This document shows, piece by piece, positions 1 to 7,393 of a stretch of DNA of 64,000 nt (the first letter of the stretch is position 1; the number at the start of each line of letters is the position of its first letter). The DNA comes from Microbacterium oxydans. GTDB lineage: Bacteria; Actinomycetota; Actinomycetes; Actinomycetales; Microbacteriaceae. A model generated the notes under the pieces. That model made no database searches, had not been told where the DNA came from, and worked only from the letters and a program-made list of their open reading frames with translations. The translations under genes and the position numbers were made by a program. The stretch is taken from the NCBI RefSeq assembly GCF_026559675.1, contig NZ_CP092891.1, forward strand, positions 2,542,001 to 2,606,000, read 5' to 3'.

Positions 1-1031
1 AGGACCGTGCCGGCGCGGAGGTAGGAGAACGGACCGACCGTGGCCCCGGCGCCGATCACGGCGAGGGTCGCATCGGTGCGACGGACCACGGCGTCCTCGC
101 CCACCTCGCAGTCGACCAGCGTCGTGTCGGGGCCGATGATCGCTCCGGGGGCGACGACGGTGGTGCGCAGGATCTGCGTGTTCGGCAGGAGGGTGACGTC
201 GGGCGCGAGCTTCGCGTCGTCGTCGATCCAGGTGGTCGCCGGGTCGATGACGGTGACGCCCTCGAGCTGCCAGCGACGGACGATGCGCTGGTTGAGCAGT
301 CGGCCGACCTCGGCCAGCTGCGCGCGGTCGTTGACGCCGAAGGTCACCGAGATGTCGGAGACGACGGACGCCGCCACCCGGTCGCCGTCGCGACGGAGCA
401 GACCGGGCACGTCGGTCAGGTACATCTCGCCCTGCGCGTTGTCGACGCCGACCCGGGGCAGGTAGGCCCGAAGCGTCGCGGCGCGGAACACGTACATGCC
501 GGCGTTGATCTCGCGGACGGCCGCCTCCTCGGCGCTCGCGTCCTTCTGCTCGACGATGCGGTCGACACCGCCGTCGGCGTCGCGCACGACGCGCCCGTAG
601 CCCGTCGGGTCGTCGACCAGCGCGGTCATCAGCGTGGCCGGCGCTCCCGAGGCGCGGTGCTCCGCGAGGAAGGCGGACAGGGTGTCGACGTCGGCCAGCG
701 GGCAGTCGCCGGAGAGGACGAGCACGTCGCCGTCGAAGTCGTCGGGAAGAGCCTCGACCGCGACCTGCACCGCACGCCCGGTGCCGGGGACGTCGTCCTG
801 ATCGACGAACACCGCGTCGGGGTAGTCCTCTGCGAGCGCCGCGACGACCTGGTCGCGCTCGTGACGCACGACAACCTCGACGTGCGCGGCCTGCAGCCGC
901 CCCGCCGTGGTGAGCACGTGGCCCACCAGCGGACGCCCGCCGATCGGATGCAGCACCTTCGGCAGGCGCGACTTCATGCGGGTGCCCTGGCCTGCAGCGA
1001 GGACGATGATGGCGAGATTGTTCCCAGTCAT
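1..1031 (-). CDS. glmU: GlmU, bifunctional UDP-GlcNAc pyrophosphorylase / GlcN-1-P acetyltransferase (3' truncated by window edge)
   Basis: Cytoplasmic enzyme that acetylates glucosamine-1-phosphate and uridylates it to UDP-GlcNAc, the precursor of peptidoglycan. About 343 residues are visible. The N-terminal nucleotidyltransferase signature LAAGQGTRMKS lies near residues 11-21, followed by PKVLHPIGG and later VLSGDCPL and INAGMYVF. The left-handed beta-helix acetyltransferase domain begins around residue 250 (TTWIDDDAKL, then GPFSYLRAGT near the cut), so the C-terminal third is outside the window. The ATG at 1031 is two bases after the tRNA-Gln gene, so the two are probably co-transcribed. 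The glmU location beside the ispE/ksgA neighbourhood matches other actinobacteria. Identification is secure. Confidence 0.96.
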   Translation of the reverse strand, partial: MTGNNLAIIVLAAGQGTRMKSRLPKVLHPIGGRPLVGHVLTTAGRLQAAHVEVVVRHERDQVVAALAEDYPDAVFVDQDDVPGTGRAVQVAVEALPDDFDGDVLVLSGDCPLADVDTLSAFLAEHRASGAPATLMTALVDDPTGYGRVVRDADGGVDRIVEQKDASAEEAAVREINAGMYVFRAATLRAYLPRVGVDNAQGEMYLTDVPGLLRRDGDRVAASVVSDISVTFGVNDRAQLAEVGRLLNQRIVRRWQLEGVTVIDPATTWIDDDAKLAPDVTLLPNTQILRTTVVAPGAIIGPDTTLVDCEVGEDAVVRRTDATLAVIGAGATVGPFSYLRAGTV

Positions 1032-1032
1032 G

Positions 1033-1104
1033 CTCCGCCGCCAGGACTCGAACCTAGACCTCACAGCTCCAAAGGCTGTCGTGCTGCCATTACACCACGG
1101 CGGA
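1033..1104 (-). tRNA. tRNA-Gln (anticodon TTG)
   Basis: On the minus strand a 72-nt cloverleaf can be folded: acceptor TCCGCCG pairs with CGGCGGA, followed by discriminator G. The anticodon stem ACAGC/GCTGT encloses the loop CTTTGGA, which gives anticodon TTG. The T arm is CTAGG/CCTGG around TTCGAGT. No CCA is encoded. The gene sits one base before the glmU start codon. Confidence 0.95.
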
Positions 1105-1227
1105 CCGCGACGCCCGAGGGCACCGCGGGGACAAGTCTGCCATGATCCGGCCGGTGTTCCGGTGTGTGCGGATGACGCGTGCTCGCGCCGTCATCCGTCG
1201 GAAACACGGCTCTGCGATGCTGACGCC

Positions 1228-1725
1228 ATGAGCATCGTGATCGACCGGGTCGAGTCCGCCACCCCGGAGCTCGCCTCCTTCCTGCAGGCCCATCATGCGG
1301 AGATGGAGCACACCGCGCCGGCGGAGAGCCGCCACGCCCTCATGCTCGAGCGCCTGCTGACGCCGCGCGTGCGTCTGTTCGCCGGCCACCTCGACGGGAG
1401 CCCCGTCGCCACCGGTGCCCTCGCGACGGTCGAGGACGGGCACGAGGAGCTCAAGTCGATGCGGACGGATCCGGCCGTGCGCGGCCGCGGGCTGGGGAGG
1501 TCGATGCTGGCGTTCCTCCTCGCGGACGCCCGGGTGCGCGGCATCCGCCGGGTCTCGCTCGAGACCGGCAGCGCGGAGTTCTTCGTCCCGGCCCGCGCGA
1601 TGTACGCGGCGGCGGGCTTCGTCGAGTGCGGCCCGTTCGGCGGCTACCTCCCCGACCCGCACAGCACGTTCATGACGCTCGACCTGCTCGCGGTGTCCGG
1701 CACCCCGGCCCCGCGCACGCGATAA
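1228..1725 (+). CDS. GNAT family N-acetyltransferase
   Basis: A 165-residue single-domain acetyltransferase that would transfer an acyl group from acyl-CoA to an unknown amine. The acetyl-CoA-binding motif A is visible as VRGRGLGRSMLAFLL (around residues 90-105), preceded by ELKSMRTDP. It continues through VSLETGSAEFF and YAAAGF, a typical GNAT C-terminal half. The ATG at 1228 is chosen because it starts the fold directly; the frame stays open upstream but overlaps the tRNA and glmU on the other strand. The MarR gene follows 7 bases later. The substrate cannot be read from sequence. Confidence 0.85.
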   Translation: MSIVIDRVESATPELASFLQAHHAEMEHTAPAESRHALMLERLLTPRVRLFAGHLDGSPVATGALATVEDGHEELKSMRTDPAVRGRGLGRSMLAFLLADARVRGIRRVSLETGSAEFFVPARAMYAAAGFVECGPFGGYLPDPHSTFMTLDLLAVSGTPAPRTR

Positions 1726-1726
1726 T
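1721..1726 (+). promoter_or_regulatory. -10 element of the MarR gene (leaderless)
   Basis: GATAAT ends six bases before the ATG at 1733, so transcription should start at the initiation codon itself. It also overlaps the end of the upstream GNAT gene, giving the MarR gene its own promoter. The -35 is not convincing. Confidence 0.5.
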
Positions 1727-1732
1727 GGGCGG

Positions 1733-2227
1733 ATGAGCGAGGCTGATGAGGTCGACCGGATCGTCGGCGCATGGAACACCCAGCGTCCCGACCTCGACTT
1801 CTCCCCCCTCGAGGTGCTGTCGCGGATGGACCGGCTCTCGCGACATCTCGATCGCGCCCGTCGCGACGTCTTCCGCCGCAGCGACCTGGAGCACTGGGAG
1901 TGGGACGTGCTCTCCGCGCTGCGCCGGGCGGGCGCACCGTTCCAGCTCTCCCCCAAGCAGCTGCTGCAGCAGACGCTGGTCTCCAGCGGCACCATGACCA
2001 ACCGGATCGACCGGCTCGTCGGCCGCCGCTTCGTGCGCCGCGAGGCCGATCCCGGCGACGGACGCAGCGTGCTGGTGACGCTCACGGATGACGGCCGCAT
2101 CCGCGTGGACGCGGCGATTACGCGCCTCGTCGACGTGGAGGCCGATCTGCTGCAGGCCCTCTCCCGCTCGGACCGCGATCGCCTCGCCGGGCTCCTGCGC
2201 AAGCTGAGCCTGAGCTTCGACGCCTGA
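1733..2227 (+). CDS. MarR family transcriptional regulator
   Basis: A 164-residue winged-helix regulator. The DNA-binding region covers roughly residues 45-110: LSPKQLLQQTLVSSGTMTNR is the recognition-helix segment, and the wing contains RREADPGDGRSVLVTLTDDG, a hallmark of the family. The C-terminal helices (LLQALSRSDRDRLAGLLRKL) would form the dimer interface. MarR proteins usually repress neighbouring efflux or catabolic genes and are released by small aromatic ligands. No such target is adjacent here, since the upstream neighbour is a GNAT protein and downstream lies a convergent Rrf2 gene, so the regulon is unknown. Confidence 0.9.
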   Translation: MSEADEVDRIVGAWNTQRPDLDFSPLEVLSRMDRLSRHLDRARRDVFRRSDLEHWEWDVLSALRRAGAPFQLSPKQLLQQTLVSSGTMTNRIDRLVGRRFVRREADPGDGRSVLVTLTDDGRIRVDAAITRLVDVEADLLQALSRSDRDRLAGLLRKLSLSFDA

Positions 2228-2266
2228 GCTTCGACGCGTGAACTTCGACGCCTGACGTCGTGCCCC

Positions 2267-2743
2267 TCAGCCCGCGGGTTCGAGGAGCAGTCTGCGATTC
2301 TTCTCCGGGACTCCCGCCGGTAGGCCCGCGACGATCTCGGCGACCGTGACGCCGGCGAGGGATTCGCGCCAGGCCTCGTGCGCGCGCCGCATGACAGCGG
2401 CCAGTGCGCACGGCCGCGTGCAGTCCTCCGGGCGGGCTGCTCCGCGCCCCTGCTGACGCAGCTCCCGGCACACGTACGGGTCGGCGGCGCCGTCGACGGC
2501 GATCACCAGGTCGAGGATGCTGATCCGCTCCGGGCCCGAGGCCAGCCGGAACCCGCCGCGCGGCCCGGTGCTCCCGGTGAGGATGCCCGCGCGCACGAGC
2601 TTGGCGAGCTGCTTGGAGAGATACGGGCCGGGAACCCCGAAGTGCTCCGCGAGCTGCGCGCCGGAGACGGTCGATCCCGCAGGGAGCTGGGCGATCACGG
2701 CGACCGTGTGCAGCACCCACTCGGAGGTCTCCGGAAGTTTCAT
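2267..2743 (-). CDS. Rrf2 family transcriptional regulator with three Cys
   Basis: A 158-residue winged-helix repressor-type protein. The helix-turn-helix is near residues 26-50 (VSGAQLAEHFGVPGPYLSKQ), followed by the family wing TGPRGGFRLA (59-68) and the dimerisation helix ISILDLVIAVDG. Three cysteines, C92, C108 and C112, lie where IscR-type members bind an Fe-S cluster, though the spacing (15 and 3) differs from IscR; thiol or metal/Fe-S sensing is therefore possible but unproven. It is transcribed divergently from an NmrA-like NAD(P)-binding protein, a common arrangement for thiol- and redox-sensing Rrf2 members. The start at 2743 has a -10 box 6 bases upstream. Confidence 0.88.
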   Translation of the reverse strand: MKLPETSEWVLHTVAVIAQLPAGSTVSGAQLAEHFGVPGPYLSKQLAKLVRAGILTGSTGPRGGFRLASGPERISILDLVIAVDGAADPYVCRELRQQGRGAARPEDCTRPCALAAVMRRAHEAWRESLAGVTVAEIVAGLPAGVPEKNRRLLLEPAG

Positions 2744-2749
2744 TTGCCC

Positions 2750-2755
2750 AGCCTA
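2750..2755 (-). promoter_or_regulatory. -10 element of the Rrf2 gene (leaderless)
   Basis: On the minus strand TAGGCT is followed by six bases and then the ATG at 2743. No Shine-Dalgarno sequence fits in this gap, so a leaderless transcript is expected. Confidence 0.55.
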
Positions 2756-2772
2756 CCGCCCAGACTCTATTG

Positions 2773-2789
2773 TGGACACGTAATATCCA
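2773..2789. promoter_or_regulatory. Candidate Rrf2 operator over the -10 of the divergent oxidoreductase
   Basis: TGGACACGTAATATCCA has outer arms TGGA/TCCA and contains TAATAT (2781-2786), a plausible -10 for the + strand gene. It lies in the 62-bp gap between the two divergent genes. The symmetry is imperfect, so this is only a candidate. Confidence 0.35.
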
Positions 2790-2805
2790 TGATTAAGGAG
2801 TGAGC

Positions 2806-3555
2806 ATGCGCATCGCAGTGGCTGGTGGTACGGGACGAATCGGGCGTCTGGTCGTGGCGGAGCTGGAGCGGACCGGCCAGGAGGCGGTCTCGCTGAGTCG
2901 CGGCGAGGGGGTCGATCTCCTCACCGGTGTCGGACTCCGCCAGCGCCTGGAGGGGGCGGATGCCGTGATCGACGCCACGAACCCTCCGGTCGCCGACATC
3001 GCGGAGGCCGAGCACGCCTTCGCCACGATCACCCGCAACCTCCTCACCGCCGAGACCGAGGCCGGAGTCGGGCACCACGTCGCGCTGTCGATCGCCGCGC
3101 TCGACGCCGTCGCCGGAAACCCGCACTACTACGGCAAGCGGGCGCAGGAGCGCGAGGTCACCGCGGGGACGGTGCCCTTCACGATCATGCGGGCCACCCA
3201 GTTCCACGACTTCCCGGCGATGATCGCCGAGTGGACGGTCGTCGACGGCGAGGCGATCGTGCCGCCGCTGCTGATGCAGCCCATCGCCCCGGCCGACGTC
3301 GCCGCCGCGCTGGTGGCCACGGCCGTGGGGACCCCGCTCTCCGGGTCCTTCGACATCGCGGGCCCGCGCACCGAGGACGCGGTCGACATGGCCCGACGCA
3401 CCCTCGCCGTCCGCGGCCGCGACCTTCCCCTGCGGGCGGCATGGCGCGATGCCGCGCTGGGCGTGGAGTTCGCCGGCGAGGTGCTCATCCCCGGACCGGA
3501 CGCCCGGCTCGCACCGACCTCGTTCGACGACTGGCTCGCGGCCGGAGCGCGCTGA
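2806..3555 (+). CDS. NAD(P)-binding protein, NmrA-like / atypical SDR
   Basis: A 249-residue Rossmann-fold protein beginning MRIAVAGGTGRIGRLV, the GxxGxxG dinucleotide-binding motif of atypical short-chain dehydrogenases and NmrA-like proteins. It lacks the Tyr-x-x-x-Lys pair of classical SDRs; NPHYYGKRAQE (near residues 105-115) is where a YxxxK would fall (Y-Y-G-K-R). The ATG at 2806 is preferred over the GTG at 2800 because AAGGAG (2795-2800) stands five bases before the ATG and overlaps the GTG. It probably acts as a redox-linked oxidoreductase or NAD(P)H sensor under the divergent Rrf2 regulator. Substrate unknown. Confidence 0.85.
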   Translation: MRIAVAGGTGRIGRLVVAELERTGQEAVSLSRGEGVDLLTGVGLRQRLEGADAVIDATNPPVADIAEAEHAFATITRNLLTAETEAGVGHHVALSIAALDAVAGNPHYYGKRAQEREVTAGTVPFTIMRATQFHDFPAMIAEWTVVDGEAIVPPLLMQPIAPADVAAALVATAVGTPLSGSFDIAGPRTEDAVDMARRTLAVRGRDLPLRAAWRDAALGVEFAGEVLIPGPDARLAPTSFDDWLAAGAR

Positions 3556-3577
3556 CAGCCGCTCCCCGGAAGGAGCC

Positions 3578-3627
3578 GAGGTCGCGGGTCGCCTAGGGTG
3601 GGAACATCCCGCTCGCGACCCGCGACC
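3578..3627. repeat. 13-bp inverted repeat in the oxidoreductase/pseudouridine-synthase gap
   Basis: GGTCGCGGGTCGC (3578-3590) and its exact complement GCGACCCGCGACC (3615-3627) surround a 24-nt loop. It may be a terminator for the upstream gene or a 5'-leader structure of the downstream one. TAGGGT (3593-3598) in the loop could be a -10 box. A GTG at 3598 that extends the next gene lies inside this element and is unlikely to be the start. Confidence 0.5.
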
Positions 3628-3648
3628 CTGCTCCCCGGAGGCCGACTG

Positions 3649-4593
3649 ATGGGCATGCCCTCACCCCTCCCGATGCGCGACGGCGTGGGAGCCACTCGCC
3701 TGCACGTGCCCCGCACCGGCCCGTGGCCGACCGTGTCGGCGTACATGGTCGAGCGCTTCTTCCACCTGGACCCCGAGCGACTGCTCACGCGGTTCGACCT
3801 CGGCGATATCGTGACGGCCTCCGGTGCGCCCGTCCCCCGCGACGCTCCGCTCGGGAGCGTGGAGTTCGTCTGGTACTACCGCGAGCCCGCCGTCGAGACG
3901 CGGATCCCGTTCGAGATCGAGATCCTGCACCAGGACGACCATCTCGTGGTCGTCGACAAGCCGCACTTCCTGCCGACGACCCCGGGCGGCAAGTTCCTGC
4001 AGAACTCGGCGCTGGTGCGACTGCGCAACCTGCTCGACAATCCCGACCTCGCGCCGATCCACCGCCTGGATCGCGCGACCGCGGGGCTGCTGATGTTCTC
4101 GTCGCGCCCCGCCACCCGCGGCGCGTACCAGCTGCTGTTCGAGAACCGCGAGGTGCAGAAGGTGTACGAGGCGGTGTCCGCCCTCCCTCGACACGGCGAC
4201 CTCCCCGCCTTCCCGCTCGTGTACCGCAATCGGATCGACAAGCCCCGCGGCCAGCTGCGCGTGGAGGTCGACGACACCAGGGAGCCGAACGCCGAGACCC
4301 TCGTCGAGCTGATCGGCAGCGACGACCGCGTGGTGCACACGCTGCTGCGGCCGCACAGCGGCAAGATGCACCAGCTGCGCGTGCACCTCGCCGCGCTCGG
4401 CATCGGCATCCTGAACGACCGGTTCTACCCGGACCTGCTCGACGACCTGCCGGACGACTTCGACCGCCCGCTGCAGCTGCTCGCGCGGGAGCTGCGTTTC
4501 GCGGACCCGCTCAGCGGGAAGGAGCGCGTGTTCACCACCCGGCGCACCCTCCAGGATGCGCCGGCCGGCGGGACTGCCGTCAGCGGCGCATGA
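3649..4593 (+). CDS. RluA family pseudouridine synthase
   Basis: A 314-residue enzyme that isomerises uridine to pseudouridine in rRNA or tRNA. The catalytic motif HRLDRATAGLL carries the conserved Asp, and upstream are ILHQDDHLVVVDKPHFLPT and later GKMHQLRVHLAALG, the RluA-type motifs II and III (K-x-H-Q-I/L-R-x-H). There is no clear S4 domain at the N-terminus. ATG 3649 is selected because GGAGG (3637-3641) precedes it by seven bases; the open frame extends to a GTG at 3598, but that lies in a hairpin. The 3' end overlaps the convergent metI by 14 bp. The target nucleotide cannot be assigned. Confidence 0.92.
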   Translation: MGMPSPLPMRDGVGATRLHVPRTGPWPTVSAYMVERFFHLDPERLLTRFDLGDIVTASGAPVPRDAPLGSVEFVWYYREPAVETRIPFEIEILHQDDHLVVVDKPHFLPTTPGGKFLQNSALVRLRNLLDNPDLAPIHRLDRATAGLLMFSSRPATRGAYQLLFENREVQKVYEAVSALPRHGDLPAFPLVYRNRIDKPRGQLRVEVDDTREPNAETLVELIGSDDRVVHTLLRPHSGKMHQLRVHLAALGIGILNDRFYPDLLDDLPDDFDRPLQLLARELRFADPLSGKERVFTTRRTLQDAPAGGTAVSGA

Positions 4594-5239
4594 CCTTGCG
4601 TGCGAGGCGCGTGCCGAGCATCTGCACGAAGTGCACGAACACCACGATCAGGACGATCGCCGTCCACATCACGACCGGCTCGAACTGCCGGAATCCGTAG
4701 ACCTGGGCGAAGGCGCCGAGACCGCCGCCGCCGATGAGCCCGGCCATCGCCGTCATGTCGATGAGCGCCACGACGATGAAGGTGTAGCCGAGGATCAGCG
4801 GCCCGAGGGATTCGGGGATCGCGACCGTGAAGAGGATGCGCCACGGGCCCGCGCCCATCGCGCGCGCCGCCTCGATCACGCCGGACGGGACCGAGACGAG
4901 GTGCTGTTCGACGATGCGGCCGATCGCGAAGGCTGCCGCGATACCGATGATGAACGCCCCGGCCGTCGTGCCGATGCCGATGCCCACCACGAGGCGTGCG
5001 AACGGCTGGGCCACCGCCACGAAGAGCACGAACGGGATCGGGCGGAAGAAGTTCACCCCGAGGTTCGCGATGAACGCGACGGTCCTGTTCTCCAGGAGCC
5101 CACCGGGGCGGGTGACGTAGAGGATGACACCGATCGCGAGTCCCAGCACACCGCCGAGGACGAACGCGAACGTCGTCATGTACAGGGTCTCGAGCGCGGC
5201 CTTCAGCAGTTCCGGCCACAGCTGGATCAGACGGTCCAT
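4580..5239 (-). CDS. metI: Methionine ABC transporter permease MetI
   Basis: A 219-residue integral membrane protein with about five transmembrane helices, the small permease size typical of MetI. The coupling-helix EAA-type segment is IEAARAMGAGPWRILFTVAIPESLGPLI (approximately residues 122-150; key residues E-A-A-x-x-x-G). Near the end lies DMTAMAGLIGGGGLG, characteristic of MetI. It forms the membrane pore for D/L-methionine uptake with MetN and MetQ. Its start codon overlaps the metN stop by one base (TGATG), indicating translational coupling. It is the last gene of metQNI and its 3' end overlaps the convergent pseudouridine synthase gene. Confidence 0.93.
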   Translation of the reverse strand: MDRLIQLWPELLKAALETLYMTTFAFVLGGVLGLAIGVILYVTRPGGLLENRTVAFIANLGVNFFRPIPFVLFVAVAQPFARLVVGIGIGTTAGAFIIGIAAAFAIGRIVEQHLVSVPSGVIEAARAMGAGPWRILFTVAIPESLGPLILGYTFIVVALIDMTAMAGLIGGGGLGAFAQVYGFRQFEPVVMWTAIVLIVVFVHFVQMLGTRLARKVMRR

Positions 5240-6282
5240 CAGCGGGCCTCCTCTCCGGCGATCTCGGTCACTTCGACGCGTCGCGCGATGTCGGCGAGCG
5301 TGCGGTCGATGGCCGCGCTCTCGCCGCGGATCGCGAGGGTGAGGTGCCCGAACGCGCGCCCGCGGATGTCGTTGATGCCGCCGAAGACGAGCTCGAAGTC
5401 GAGACCGGCGCCGGCGAGGTCGAGGAACACCTGCGCCTGCGAGGAGTCGCCGTCCCGGAACGAGAACGTGACCAGCCGCCCCCGGTGGCGCTCGCGGAGC
5501 ACGGCCAGCTCGGCAGGCGAGGGGATCCCCTTCACGACCGTGCCGACGAAGCGCTGCGAGGCGGGATTCTGCGGCGCGGAGAAGACGTCGAACACGTCGC
5601 CCCTCTCGATGACGCGGCCGTTCTCCATCACGGCGACCTTGGTCGCGATCGTCTGGATGACATCCATCTCGTGCGTGATGACGACGATCGTGACGCCCTG
5701 CTCCCGGTTGACCCGCTTGAGCAGATCGAGCACCTCGTGCGTCGTCTGCGGATCGAGCGCGCTCGTCGCCTCGTCGGCCAGCAGGATCGCGGGGCCGGTG
5801 GCGAGTGCTCGGGCGATGCCGACGCGCTGCTTCTGCCCGCCGGACAGCTGCTCCGGATAGGCCGTCGCCTTGTCGGACAGGCCGACGAAGCTGAGCAGCT
5901 CGGCGACCCGCTCCTCGATGTCGGGCTTGGACCAGCCGGCGAGCTTGAGGGGGTAGGCGATGTTCGCCTTGACGCTTCGGGACGAGAACAGGTTGAACTG
6001 CTGGAAGATCATCCCGATGCCGCCGCGCACCCGACGCAGCTCGCTCTCCTTGAGCGCGGTGATGTCGACACCGTCGACGGTGATCGTGCCGCTCGTCGCG
6101 GGCTCCAGGGCGTTGATCAGCCGCACGAGCGTGGACTTGCCCGCGCCGGAGTATCCGATGATCCCGAAGACGTCGCCCTTCTCGATCGAGAGGGTGACGT
6201 CGTCGACGGCCACGATCTCGGACTCGTCGCCGTTGCGGGAGGGGTAGGTCTTGGAGACGTTCGTCAGGGTGACGATCGGCAT
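5239..6282 (-). CDS. metN: Methionine ABC transporter ATP-binding protein MetN
   Basis: A 347-residue ATPase driving methionine import. Walker A is GYSGAGKS (43-50), the signature is LSGGQKQRVGIARAL, and Walker B is ILLADEATSALD. After the ATPase core, from about residue 265, a C-terminal NIL domain follows (GRLVTFSFRDGDSSQAQVFLDL...), which in MetN binds methionine and causes trans-inhibition of transport. The family and order metQ-metN-metI agree. It is separated from metQ by a strong hairpin at 6311-6346. Confidence 0.95.
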   Translation of the reverse strand: MPIVTLTNVSKTYPSRNGDESEIVAVDDVTLSIEKGDVFGIIGYSGAGKSTLVRLINALEPATSGTITVDGVDITALKESELRRVRGGIGMIFQQFNLFSSRSVKANIAYPLKLAGWSKPDIEERVAELLSFVGLSDKATAYPEQLSGGQKQRVGIARALATGPAILLADEATSALDPQTTHEVLDLLKRVNREQGVTIVVITHEMDVIQTIATKVAVMENGRVIERGDVFDVFSAPQNPASQRFVGTVVKGIPSPAELAVLRERHRGRLVTFSFRDGDSSQAQVFLDLAGAGLDFELVFGGINDIRGRAFGHLTLAIRGESAAIDRTLADIARRVEVTEIAGEEAR

Positions 6283-6310
6283 GTGCTGCTCCGGTCTGCT
6301 TCGGGAACGA

Positions 6311-6346
6311 AGAATCGGGTGACGCGTTTTCGCGCCACCCGATTCT
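6311..6346 (-). terminator. Strong hairpin between metQ and metN (attenuator or mRNA-stability element)
   Basis: On the minus strand a 16-bp stem closes over an AAAA loop. Outer arms AGAATCGGGTG/CACCCGATTCT, then a G-U pair, then CGCG/CGCG. The G-U position is an A-C mismatch in the opposite transcript, so the fold is best formed in the metQNI mRNA. No long U tract follows, so read-through or 3'-end protection of metQ mRNA is likely. Confidence 0.7.
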
Positions 6347-6378
6347 CCCTCATCGGACGGGGTGGAATCCCCCGCGTC

Positions 6379-7290
6379 CTACTTGTTCGCGTCGGCGTCC
6401 TTCTGGACCTTCGCGAGGGAGGAGACCAGATCCTCCACCGGCGTCTGCAGCGCCACGGCGGTGCCGCCGGACGACTCCAGCAGGCCCTTCTGGACGGCCT
6501 CGTTGGTCTGGAAGATCTCGACGAGCTTGAGGTACGTCTCGTTGTCCGCGTCTTCCGCGCGGGCGGCGAAGATGTTGACGTACGGCAGCGCGCTGGCGTC
6601 TTCGGGGTCGTCCTGAGCGATCGCGTCCTCGAACGTGAGGCCGGCGTCCTGCACGAAGTCGTTGTTGATGATCGCGGCGGCGACGTCGGGCAGCGAGGTC
6701 GGGATCAGCGCCGCCTCCAGCGCGGTGACCTTGACCTTCGACTTCTCGGTGTCGACGTCCGCGAGGTCGGAGTACGGCGTGCCGCCGCTCTTCAGCTCGA
6801 CCAGACCGGCCTGCTGAAGGACGTTGAGGGCACGGGCCTGGTTCGAGGCATCGTCCGGGACGGCGACGCTCTCCCCCTTGGGGATGCTGTCGACGTCGTC
6901 GTACTTCGTCGAGTACAGACCCAGCGGGTAGATCGCGGTGGAGCCGATCGGCGTGAGGTCGGAACCCGAGGCGTTGTTGTACTCGGCGAGGTACACGATG
7001 TGCTGGAACTGGTTCAGGTCGATCTCGCCCTCGGTGAGCGCGGGGTTCGGCTGCTCGTAGGAGCCGAAGTCGACCAGCTCGACCGTGATGCCCTCGTCGG
7101 CTGCGGCCTCGACGAAGGCCGGCCACTGGGCGTCGCCCTTGCCGACGACGCCGATCTTGACGACCTCGTCCTCGGTCGAGCCCTCGCTGCCGGAGCCGGC
7201 GTTCGAGGATGCGGTGGCGCAGCCCGTGAGCGCGACGAAGAGCGGGACCGCGACGAGCGCGGCGAGGATGGAAGTGGTGCGGCGTGACAT
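6379..7290 (-). CDS. metQ: Methionine ABC transporter substrate-binding lipoprotein MetQ
   Basis: A 303-residue NlpA/MetQ-family lipoprotein that binds methionine outside the membrane. The signal peptide MSRRTTSILAALVAVPLF is followed by lipobox LTGC with acylated C24, then an acidic linker. The family motifs ELVDFGSYEQPNPALTEGEID and NQFQHIVYLAEYN are present. The ATG at 7290 is chosen because it begins the signal peptide and is preceded by AGAGGA; the frame extends upstream 25 codons without a plausible leader. It is first in the metQNI operon, so it should be made in excess over the membrane components, which fits the hairpin placed after it. Confidence 0.94.
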   Translation of the reverse strand: MSRRTTSILAALVAVPLFVALTGCATASSNAGSGSEGSTEDEVVKIGVVGKGDAQWPAFVEAAADEGITVELVDFGSYEQPNPALTEGEIDLNQFQHIVYLAEYNNASGSDLTPIGSTAIYPLGLYSTKYDDVDSIPKGESVAVPDDASNQARALNVLQQAGLVELKSGGTPYSDLADVDTEKSKVKVTALEAALIPTSLPDVAAAIINNDFVQDAGLTFEDAIAQDDPEDASALPYVNIFAARAEDADNETYLKLVEIFQTNEAVQKGLLESSGGTAVALQTPVEDLVSSLAKVQKDADANK

Positions 7291-7322
7291 GTGAAGGGGT
7301 TCCTCTCTTGGGGGACTCGAAT

Positions 7323-7328
7323 ACGTTA
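7323..7328 (-). promoter_or_regulatory. Candidate -10 of the metQNI promoter
   Basis: TAACGT on the minus strand lies 32 bases before the metQ start. It would give a 5' leader of about 26 nt including the Shine-Dalgarno AGAGGA. No good -35 is visible. Confidence 0.4.
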
Positions 7329-7354
7329 GGCAGGCTCGACCGCGCGCGCGGAAT

Positions 7355-7371
7355 CGTCGTGTCACACGACG
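7355..7371. promoter_or_regulatory. Perfect 17-bp palindrome upstream of metQ, candidate operator
   Basis: CGTCGTGTCACACGACG has 8-bp arms around a single central base. It stands about 26 bp upstream of the probable -10 of metQNI and 24 bp beyond the stop of the antiporter gene. The one-base centre suits a dimeric protein site better than a hairpin. Confidence 0.5.
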
Positions 7372-7393
7372 TCACAGCCGAGCGGCGGTCCGC

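Noticed and set aside
5344..7287. Long open frame (647 codons) opposite metN and metQ
   Set aside because: High GC content keeps antisense frames open; the translation is Arg/Asp/Gly-rich without any family motif, while metN and metQ on the other strand are clear.
7355..7371. Terminator of the antiporter gene
   Set aside because: The palindrome has a one-base centre and no U tract; as a hairpin it would be a short stem, so an operator is likelier.
7291..7393. SAM riboswitch upstream of metQ
   Set aside because: The space is only about 100 bp including the promoter and lacks the multi-helix SAM aptamer; only a palindrome is visible.
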